Notes under the pieces: generated by a model
Seen by the model: only the letters and a program-made list of their open reading frames with translations
Databases searched by the model: none
What the model was told of the DNA's origin: nothing
Program-made: the position numbers and the translations under genes
Shown: in pieces, positions 1 to 5,263 of the stretch
Layout: each line of letters begins with the position of its first letter
Numbering within the stretch: position 1 is the stretch's first letter
Assembly (NCBI GenBank): GCA_937958665.1
Contig: CALGNM010000271.1
Coordinates: forward strand, 1-10,400
Origin: an uncultured bacterium
GTDB lineage: Bacteria > Edwardsbacteria > AC1 > EtOH8
Direction: 5' to 3'
Length of the DNA: 10,400 nucleotides

Positions 1-583
1 GAACCCGGCAGGGCACCAGATAATCGCGGGCCCCCTCGGGAGTGCTGCGGGTTAAAAGCGGAGTCTCGATCTCCAGAAAGCCCTGCCGGGACAGGTAATT
101 CCTCACCGCCAGAATGAAATCATGCCTGAGGATGATGTTATTGGCCAGAGCCGGACGGCGCAGGTCCAGATAGCGGTATTTTAGGCGCAGATCCTCCGAA
201 GCGGTGGTCTGGTCCTCGATGACAAACGGAGGCACGGCCGAGCCGTTGAGCAGTTTGGCCTCGTCGGCCAGCACCTCCACCACCCCGGTGGGCATGCTCT
301 GGTTGGTCTGCCCCTGGGGGCGGTTGCGGACCGTGCCCTTGACCGCGATCACGTATTCGGATTTGAGGTCCTTGGCGGCCTCGGCCAGTTCACTGTTTTG
401 GGCCGGATCGAACACCACCTGGGTGATGCCGTAGCGGTCCCGCAAATTGATGAAGATCAGCCCGCCGTGGTTGCGGCTGCGGTGCACCCACCCGCAGAGG
501 ATCACCTGCCGGCCGATATGCTCGGAACGAAGCTCTCCGCAGGTGTGGGTGCGTTCCCAGTTGCCCAATGTTTCGAGTTTCAT
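1..583 (-). CDS. aspS: Aspartyl-tRNA synthetase, N-terminal part (runs off left edge)
   Basis: Charges tRNA with aspartate in the cytoplasm. The ATG is at 583-581, and 194 codons are visible before the window ends, against a usual bacterial length of roughly 590. Residues about 1-110 form the anticodon-binding OB fold, with the typical stretch GWVHRSRNHGGLIFINLRDR at 31-50. The class II catalytic domain then begins, with a motif 1-type segment FLEIETPLL at 169-177 and the bacterial AspRS signature STPEGARDYLVP at 180-191. Motifs 2 and 3 are beyond the edge, so intactness cannot be judged, nor whether the enzyme also charges tRNA-Asn. The start fits the family N-terminus (MKLETLGNWERTHTCGEL). 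Its ribosome-binding site is weak (AGG about 6 nt upstream). It is last in the visible gene row, 65 nt after the AhpD-like gene, with a 34-nt palindrome in the gap. Confidence 0.95.
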   Translation of the reverse strand, partial: MKLETLGNWERTHTCGELRSEHIGRQVILCGWVHRSRNHGGLIFINLRDRYGITQVVFDPAQNSELAEAAKDLKSEYVIAVKGTVRNRPQGQTNQSMPTGVVEVLADEAKLLNGSAVPPFVIEDQTTASEDLRLKYRYLDLRRPALANNIILRHDFILAVRNYLSRQGFLEIETPLLTRSTPEGARDYLVPCRV

Positions 584-621
584 AATACCTATAATGGTTA
601 TTTATTGTATTGATATAGTCG

Positions 622-655
622 TTCTTAACCCAGGCCTTAAGGCCTGGGTTAAGAA
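622..655. repeat. Perfect 34-nt palindrome, possible terminator
   Basis: The 17-nt arm TTCTTAACCCAGGCCTT is followed directly by its exact reverse complement. As RNA it would fold into a 15-bp stem with a TTAA loop on either strand. It lies in the gap between the AhpD-like gene and aspS, and the TAA stop of the former (651-649) is inside it. A strong GC core flanked by A/T runs resembles a bidirectional terminator, but there is no long U tract on either side. It could equally be a copy of a dispersed palindromic repeat. The palindrome is seen directly; its role is inference. Confidence 0.8.
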
Positions 656-996
656 TCATCCAACCCCTCGTCCCACATCTCATACGCCTTGCGGATATGC
701 GGTATGGTGATGGACCCGCCCACCACCAGCGAGATGTTCATGATCTCGTCGAACTCCGCCTGTGTCACCCCCAGCTGCTTGCATTGCAGGACGTGATAGG
801 CGATGCAGTCGTTGCAGCGCAGTACGACGGAGGCGCAAAGGCCCAGCATCTCCTTGGTTTTGGCCGGCAGGGCCCCGTCCTGGTAGGCGGCGGTGTCCAG
901 ATTGAAGAACCGCTTGATGCCGGTATTATCGGCCGCCAGTATCCGGTCGTTCATCTTGGACCGGTAGGCGTTGAATTGTTTTATCTTTTCAGACAT
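649..996 (-). CDS. AhpD-like carboxymuconolactone decarboxylase family protein
   Basis: A 115-residue protein of the CMD/AhpD family. These are small all-helical proteins, many of which act as thiol-dependent peroxidase partners or reductases. The AhpD catalytic spacing is preserved: Glu49, then Cys61-x-x-Cys64 twelve residues later, then His68 four residues after the second Cys. In mycobacterial AhpD the corresponding residues are Glu118, Cys130, Cys133 and His137. The second AhpD histidine, between the cysteines, is Asp63 here. A redox function through the CxxC pair is therefore plausible, and gamma-carboxymuconolactone decarboxylation is unlikely. The ATG at 996-994 has a good upstream GGGAG. 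The TAA stop lies inside the palindrome at 622-655. It follows hisS by 98 nt, a gap holding a paired hairpin repeat. The physiological substrate and partner are unknown. Confidence 0.85.
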   Translation of the reverse strand: MSEKIKQFNAYRSKMNDRILAADNTGIKRFFNLDTAAYQDGALPAKTKEMLGLCASVVLRCNDCIAYHVLQCKQLGVTQAEFDEIMNISLVVGGSITIPHIRKAYEMWDEGLDDS

Positions 997-1019
997 GTTT
1001 GACTCCCTGTTACTGACCT

Positions 1020-1080
1020 GTCATGCCTGCGAAAGCAGGCATCCAGTTTTTTTATGGATTCCCGTTTACACGGGAATGAC
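1020..1080. repeat. Paired inverted hairpin repeat element
   Basis: Two 26-nt units face each other across a 9-nt spacer that contains seven T. Unit A (1020-1045) is GTCAT, stem GCCTGC, loop GAAA, stem GCAGGC, ATCCA. Unit B (1055-1080) is the same design inverted, TGGAT...ATGAC, with stem TCCCGT/ACGGGA. The outer ends (GTCAT/ATGAC) and inner ends (ATCCA/TGGAT) are inverted repeats, so the whole element could fold as one cruciform-like structure. The layout resembles short non-coding palindromic repeats dispersed between genes in many bacterial genomes. It has no coding capacity. On the plus strand, unit A followed by the T run looks terminator-like, but no plus-strand gene ends here. Confidence 0.85.
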
Positions 1081-1094
1081 TAAAACGGCCCGGT

Positions 1095-2351
1095 TTATTT
1101 CTTTAACTTTTCTATCTGTTGGATCATCATGCCGAACGGCAACTCCTGCTGGCTATGCCCATCCATGTCCTTCAGCGTTACCACGTTCTTCCTGATCTCG
1201 TCCTCGCCTATCAGCGCCACATAACGGGCATTGAGCTTCCCGGCCTCGCGCAGTTGGGCCTTCAGACTTCGGTCCAGCAGTTCCTGCTCGCAGATATAGC
1301 CCTTCTGCCGCAGTTGGAGGCAAAGTTCCATCCCTTTCAGCCGGGCTTCATTTCCCATGCTGGCGATGAAAATATCGAGCCTCTTTTCCTCAGGGATTTT
1401 TACCCCCTGGTTTTTCATGGCCAGAAGGTATCTTTCGATGCCCGACCCGAATCCCACTCCCGGCGTGGGATCGCCGCCCAGATCCTCCGCCAGGCCATCG
1501 TAGCGCCCGCCGCCGCCCAGGGCATCCTGGGCACCCAAGTGTTCCGAAACCACTTCGAAGGCCGTGCGGGTGTAGTAATCCAGCCCCCGCACCAGTTTTT
1601 TGTCCAGGACGAACGGGATGCCGATGGCCTTCAGGTTGTCCTGCACCGCCCGGAAATGCTCGTGACATTCGGCGCACAGGAATTGCCCCATCTCCGGGGC
1701 ATCGTCGAACTTGTTCTGGTCGATTTTGCAGTCCAAAACCCGGAGCGGATTGCGGGCAAAACGGTCATTGCAGAATTCGCAAAGGTCGGAAAGTTTAGGC
1801 CTAAAATATTCGACCAGTTTTTCACGATATTGCGGACGGCATTTCGGACAGCCCAAAGTATTAAGCCGCAATTTGAGCCCGGCCAATCCCAGTTCCTGCA
1901 GGGTGAAGAACAGCAGGGCTATCACTTCCACGTCGGCCTGGGGGGCGGCGCTGCCCACGATCTCGGCCCCGAACTGGGTATGCTGGCGCAGCCGGCCGGC
2001 CTGCGGTCTTTCGTAGCGGAACATGGGGGCCAGGTAGTAGACCTTGGCCAGCTGGCTCTCCTTCAGCAGGTTGTGCTCCAGCAGGGCCCGGATCACCGGA
2101 GGGGTGCCCTCGGGCCTTAGGGTGATGGAGCGCTGGCCCTTGTCGGTGAAGGTGTACATCTCCTTCTGGACGATGTCGGTGGTGTCGCCGGTGCCCTTGA
2201 CGAACAGGGCGGTCTCCTCGAAAATAGGCGTCCGGATCTCCTTGAATCCGAATCTTTCCGCCTGCTGCCGTATCACCGACTCCACATACTGCCAGCGCCA
2301 TGATTCGCCCGGCAGGACATCGCTGGTCCCCTTGACGGCCCGGAACCTCAT
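1095..2351 (-). CDS. hisS: Histidyl-tRNA synthetase
   Basis: Charges tRNA-His with histidine in the cytoplasm. The length of 418 residues is normal for bacterial HisRS. Class II motif 2 is FRYERPQAGRLRQHTQFG (111-128). The histidine-specific loops are VRGLDYYTRTAFE (254-266) and GGGRYDGL (280-287). Motif 3 is GVGFGSGIERYLLAM (298-312). The rest, from about 325, is the C-terminal anticodon-binding domain. The insertion region has three CxxC pairs (168/171, 191/194, 226/229) plus Cys208, as in other HisRS proteins of the type with a 'NPLRVLDCK' segment (201-209). These may bind metal, but that is not shown here. The ATG at 2351-2349 follows the EIIA stop codon after one base, with a GGGGAGGGA ribosome-binding site inside the EIIA tail. 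The start also fits the family N-terminus (MRFRAVKGTSDVLP), so translation of the two genes is probably coupled. Confidence 0.97.
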   Translation of the reverse strand: MRFRAVKGTSDVLPGESWRWQYVESVIRQQAERFGFKEIRTPIFEETALFVKGTGDTTDIVQKEMYTFTDKGQRSITLRPEGTPPVIRALLEHNLLKESQLAKVYYLAPMFRYERPQAGRLRQHTQFGAEIVGSAAPQADVEVIALLFFTLQELGLAGLKLRLNTLGCPKCRPQYREKLVEYFRPKLSDLCEFCNDRFARNPLRVLDCKIDQNKFDDAPEMGQFLCAECHEHFRAVQDNLKAIGIPFVLDKKLVRGLDYYTRTAFEVVSEHLGAQDALGGGGRYDGLAEDLGGDPTPGVGFGSGIERYLLAMKNQGVKIPEEKRLDIFIASMGNEARLKGMELCLQLRQKGYICEQELLDRSLKAQLREAGKLNARYVALIGEDEIRKNVVTLKDMDGHSQQELPFGMMIQQIEKLKK

Positions 2352-2352
2352 G

Positions 2353-2820
2353 CTACTTTCCCTCCCCGCCTTCGGCCTGGCGGAACACCTCCATCACCGC
2401 CGCCGGGGTCCTGGCCTCCAGCAGTCTGGCCCGGACCTCCTCCCGGTTCAGCAGCCGGGACACCAGGGCCAGGGCCTTGACATGGTCGGCGATGATGCTC
2501 TGGGGGGTGGCGATGAAGAAGAAAATCTGGACCGGCTGGCCGTCCAGCGAGCCGAAATCTATGGGTCTGGCGCTGATGCCGAAAGAGCCGGCCATCTTCT
2601 TTAGCCCCTTGGTCCGGCCATGGGGTATGGCCACCCCCTTGCCGATGCCGGTGGACATCAGTCCCTCGCGCTCCATGGCCGAATCCAACAGTTCGCTGGA
2701 GCCGGATATCAGCCCGTCCTGGGCCATCAGCCCGGCCAGCTCGGCGATGATCTCCTTTTTGTTCTGTCCGGTCAGCGAAGCGCTGATGCGTTCTTTATTC
2801 AGGATGTCTTCGATCTTCAT
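2353..2820 (-). CDS. PTS EIIA domain protein (fructose/PtsN type)
   Basis: A 155-residue, single-domain protein of the PTS EIIA fructose/mannitol/nitrogen family. The phosphorylatable histidine is His67 in GIGKGVAIPHGR (58-69), and the second conserved histidine is His113 in DHVKALALVSRLL (112-124). Family members accept phosphate from HPr or NPr. With no EIIB or EIIC transporter domains attached or next door, a regulatory PtsN-like role is more likely than sugar uptake. That is inference, and no EI or HPr gene is in view. The ATG at 2820-2818 has a strong AAAGGAG 7 nt upstream. It comes 86 nt after hypE and is followed by hisS after a single base (TAG C ATG), so the two are very likely cotranscribed. 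Confidence 0.9.
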   Translation of the reverse strand: MKIEDILNKERISASLTGQNKKEIIAELAGLMAQDGLISGSSELLDSAMEREGLMSTGIGKGVAIPHGRTKGLKKMAGSFGISARPIDFGSLDGQPVQIFFFIATPQSIIADHVKALALVSRLLNREEVRARLLEARTPAAVMEVFRQAEGGEGK

Positions 2821-2849
2821 GACAAAACTCCTTTAATATGCAACCTATT

Positions 2850-2877
2850 ATTATCTTTCGTGGATTCCCGTTTTCAC
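2850..2877 (-). promoter_or_regulatory. Possible sigma-70 promoter for the EIIA-hisS genes
   Basis: On the minus strand, GTGAAA (2877-2872, 4 of 6 to TTGACA) is followed after 16 nt by GATAAT (2855-2850, 5 of 6 to TATAAT). The -10 element lies about 30 nt upstream of the EIIA ATG. The -35 falls inside the hairpin repeat unit at 2861-2886. The gap is locally AT-rich, unlike the surrounding DNA. This is only a sequence resemblance, and the sigma-factor preferences of this organism are unknown. Confidence 0.3.
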
Positions 2878-2886
2878 GGGAATGAC
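2861..2886. repeat. Single copy of the 26-nt hairpin repeat unit
   Basis: TGGAT, stem TCCCGT, loop, stem ACGGGA, ATGAC. It is identical to unit B of the element at 1055-1080 except for one base in the loop, giving 25 of 26 matches. Read on the minus strand it forms a hairpin with a GAAA loop. It sits in the gap between hypE and the EIIA gene. There is no opposing partner unit within the gap, so it is a solitary half of the paired form. Confidence 0.85.
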
Positions 2887-2906
2887 AGCTAAAGGTTCTT
2901 TTCATT

Positions 2907-3920
2907 TCAGCAGATCCTGGGCAGGGCCTCACCCTCCAGCATCATAAGGGGCCGGCGGCTCCCCAATGTTGTCCTCAACAGCACCTGGGGCCGGCCTGGC
3001 TCGACCCGGCCGATGATGGCCGCCTCCCGGCCATACCGATGTCCCCTGATGGCGTCCAATATGATGCCGGCCTGCCGGGCCGGCACTATGGCCACCAGCT
3101 TGCCCTCGTTGGCCACATAAAGCGGATCCAGCCCCAGCATCTCGCAGGCTCCCCGGACCCCGGGCTTGAGAGGTATCTTGTCCTCCTCGATGGTGATCGA
3201 AGCCTGCGACTGCAGGGCGATCTCGTTCAGGGTGGTGGCCAGACCTCCCCGGGTGGGGTCGCGCAGGACATGGATTTCCCCGGACTCCAGCATGGCCGCC
3301 ACCAGCCCGTTCAGGGGAGCCACATCGCTGTCCAGGTCGCCGGTCAGCCCGAAACCATTGCGGGCGTTGATCACCGCCGCGCCGTGGTCCCCCAAACTGC
3401 CGCTGATGACGACCAAATCGCCCGGACGGGCGTTGGCCCCGGATACATCAACCCCATCCGGAATCACGCCCACTCCGGCTGTATTGATAAAAAGGCTGTC
3501 GCAGTCCCCCTTATCCACCACCTTGGTATCGCCGGTAACTATGGACACCCCCGCTTCTTTGGCCGCAACGGCCATTGAGTCGGCAACCCTCTCGATGGTA
3601 TCTATGGACAAACCTTCCTCGATGATGAACCCCACGGAAAGGTACAGCGGCCTGGACCCCTTCATGGCCAGGTCGTTGACCGTGCCGCACACCGCCAGCC
3701 GCCCGATGTCCCCCCCGGGGAAGAACAGCGGCTTTACGACATAGGTGTCGGTGGTGAAGGCAATCCGGTCTGCGGCCTGCGGCACCCGGAATTCAGCCGC
3801 ATCGTCCCCCTGCACAAGCATCGGGTTCGAGAACCGGCTTTTGAAGACCTTGTCGATCAGTTCATGTGACAGTCGTCCACCGGAACCGTGAGCCAGCAGT
3901 ATTTTATTTGATGATTTCAA
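2907..3920 (-). CDS. hypE: Hydrogenase maturation protein HypE (carbamoyl dehydratase)
   Basis: HypE dehydrates the carbamoyl group that HypF places on its C-terminal cysteine, giving a thiocyanate. The cyanide is then passed to iron on the HypC-HypD complex. The protein ends in PRIC (334-337), the invariant acceptor-cysteine tail. Other landmarks of this PurM/AIRS-like ATPase are AHGSGG (10-15), GGDIGRLAVCGTVNDLAMKG (69-88), GDTKVV (130-135) and DPTRGG (221-226). I chose the TTG at 3920-3918, which gives 337 residues, a normal HypE length. It begins just before the conserved AHGSGG and overlaps the hypD TGA as TTGA. A longer reading to 4079 would run through the Cys-rich end of hypD in another frame, and its extra residues do not look like HypE. 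The gene is last in the hyp cluster. Confidence 0.95.
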   Translation of the reverse strand: MKSSNKILLAHGSGGRLSHELIDKVFKSRFSNPMLVQGDDAAEFRVPQAADRIAFTTDTYVVKPLFFPGGDIGRLAVCGTVNDLAMKGSRPLYLSVGFIIEEGLSIDTIERVADSMAVAAKEAGVSIVTGDTKVVDKGDCDSLFINTAGVGVIPDGVDVSGANARPGDLVVISGSLGDHGAAVINARNGFGLTGDLDSDVAPLNGLVAAMLESGEIHVLRDPTRGGLATTLNEIALQSQASITIEEDKIPLKPGVRGACEMLGLDPLYVANEGKLVAIVPARQAGIILDAIRGHRYGREAAIIGRVEPGRPQVLLRTTLGSRRPLMMLEGEALPRIC

Positions 3921-5029
3921 ATTTTGTTTTTCCCATCCCCATATTTGTACCAGGCGGCACAGGCACCCTCGGAGGATACCATGCACGGCCCTACTGGATT
4001 TCCCGGCGTACAGGCCTGGCCGAACATGGCACATTCGTCTGGCTGATTCAGCCCCATCATCACCTGGCCGCAAATACACCCTGCCGGTTCCTGGGCCGAT
4101 TCCACCTCGATGTCAAATTTTCTTGAAGCATCAAACTCCAGGTATTCATCCCTGAAACAGAGTCCAGTTCCAGGGATTTTGCCGATGGCCCGCCATTCGG
4201 CCGTGCATGGCTGCATCACCTTATCGATTATCGCCATTGCATTAGGATTGCCTTCATCCGGCACTCCCCGGCGATATTCGGTCTGCACCGAGACAGGGCG
4301 GTTATCCCGGCGCTGACCCCGGACCTGCTCCAGCAGCATGGCGATTGACTCCAGGATGTCCAACGGCTCGAAGCCGGCGATGACGCAGGGTATCCGGTAT
4401 TCTTCAGGTATGAACCGGTATGGCCGGCTGCCGATGATGGCCGAAACGTGGCCCGGACAGAGGAATCCGTCTATCCTGGTCTGGCCCGATTCCAGTATGG
4501 CCTTCAGGGCGGTGGGCACGGTCTTGAAGGCCGGATAGACTGAAAAGTTTTTCAGTCCTTTGGTTTGGGCTTCCAGTACCGTGGCGATGATGGTGGGCGA
4601 GGTGGTCTCGAATCCCACCCCGGCAAAGACCACCTGCTTGTCCGGATTTTCCTGGGCCAGGGCCAGGGCATCCAACGGAGAATAGACCACCCTGACATCG
4701 GCCCCTTTGGATTTGGCCTCCCGCAGGCTGCTGCGAGATCCGGGGACCCTCACCATGTCCCCGAAGGTGGCAAAGATGACTCCCTTAAGCCCGGCAATGG
4801 CGATCATCCGGTCGAGATCGGACAGCGAGGTGACGCATACCGGACAGCCCGGCCCGGACAGCAATATGATGGACTTGGGAATAAGACCCCTGATGCCGAA
4901 TTGGGAGATGGCCATGGTATGGGTGCCGCAGACCTCCATAAAGGAGACCGGGCCCGCATCTATTTTGGCGATCTTGTCCACCAGCCGTCCGGCCAGGGCC
5001 GGATCGCGGAATCTGTCCAAATCGATCAT
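3917..5029 (-). CDS. hypD: Hydrogenase maturation protein HypD (Fe-S scaffold)
   Basis: HypD binds a [4Fe-4S] cluster and, with HypC, holds the iron on which the CN and CO ligands of the [NiFe] hydrogenase active site are assembled. The length of 370 residues is typical. Conserved parts seen are MEVCGTHTMA (31-40) with Cys34, and GPGCPVC (59-65) with Cys62 and Cys65. The C-terminal region is Cys-rich: GCICG (Cys318, Cys320), then Cys333, Cys340, Cys349 and Cys357. This region contributes the cluster ligands in the family. The ATG at 5029-5027 lies 8 nt after the hypC stop, with GAAGG upstream. Its TGA stop overlaps the hypE TTG. Gene order and the HypC partner immediately upstream support the call. 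Confidence 0.97.
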   Translation of the reverse strand: MIDLDRFRDPALAGRLVDKIAKIDAGPVSFMEVCGTHTMAISQFGIRGLIPKSIILLSGPGCPVCVTSLSDLDRMIAIAGLKGVIFATFGDMVRVPGSRSSLREAKSKGADVRVVYSPLDALALAQENPDKQVVFAGVGFETTSPTIIATVLEAQTKGLKNFSVYPAFKTVPTALKAILESGQTRIDGFLCPGHVSAIIGSRPYRFIPEEYRIPCVIAGFEPLDILESIAMLLEQVRGQRRDNRPVSVQTEYRRGVPDEGNPNAMAIIDKVMQPCTAEWRAIGKIPGTGLCFRDEYLEFDASRKFDIEVESAQEPAGCICGQVMMGLNQPDECAMFGQACTPGNPVGPCMVSSEGACAAWYKYGDGKNKI

Positions 5030-5037
5030 TCCGGCCT

Positions 5038-5259
5038 TCAGGTTAAGGTTATTCCGGTCTCTTCCAGCAGGCGATAGGTCTCCTCGGCCTCGTCGGCATC
5101 TATCCGCTGAATGGCAAATCCGGCATGGACCAGCACGAACTCGCCCACCCTGGCATCGGGCAATAGTTGCAGTCCGATGCTTCGTTTAAGTCCCCGGATG
5201 TCAACCTGGGCCCGGCTGTCGTTTATCTGCTCAATCCTGGCTGGTATGGCTAAACACAT
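5038..5259 (-). CDS. hypC: Hydrogenase maturation chaperone HypC
   Basis: A 73-residue HypC/HybG/HupF family chaperone. It starts with MCLAIP, where Cys2, exposed after removal of Met, coordinates the Fe(CN)2CO unit on the HypC-HypD complex and contacts the hydrogenase large-subunit precursor. The segment VLVHAGFAIQRID (42-54) matches the conserved family core. The size is normal. The ATG at 5259-5257 follows the hypF stop after 4 nt. Its ribosome-binding site, AGAGGA, is formed by the last codons of hypF, so the two are translationally linked. Confidence 0.96.
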   Translation of the reverse strand: MCLAIPARIEQINDSRAQVDIRGLKRSIGLQLLPDARVGEFVLVHAGFAIQRIDADEAEETYRLLEETGITLT

Positions 5260-5263
5260 ATTA

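Noticed and set aside
1020-1053. Plus-strand intrinsic terminator formed by the GCCTGC hairpin and the T run
   Set aside because: No plus-strand gene ends nearby. The T run is the spacer of the paired repeat element.
1119-2120. A 333-codon open frame on the plus strand
   Set aside because: It lies wholly antisense to hisS, which has every family motif. The product has no recognisable domain.
1020-2886. Three similar hairpin units considered as a CRISPR-like array
   Set aside because: Spacing is irregular (9 nt and about 1.8 kb), one unit is inverted, a gene lies between them, and there are no cas genes.
3921-4079. N-terminal extension of hypE by 53 codons
   Set aside because: It would overlap the essential Cys-rich end of hypD in another frame, has no HypE-like sequence, and would make the protein longer than the family norm.
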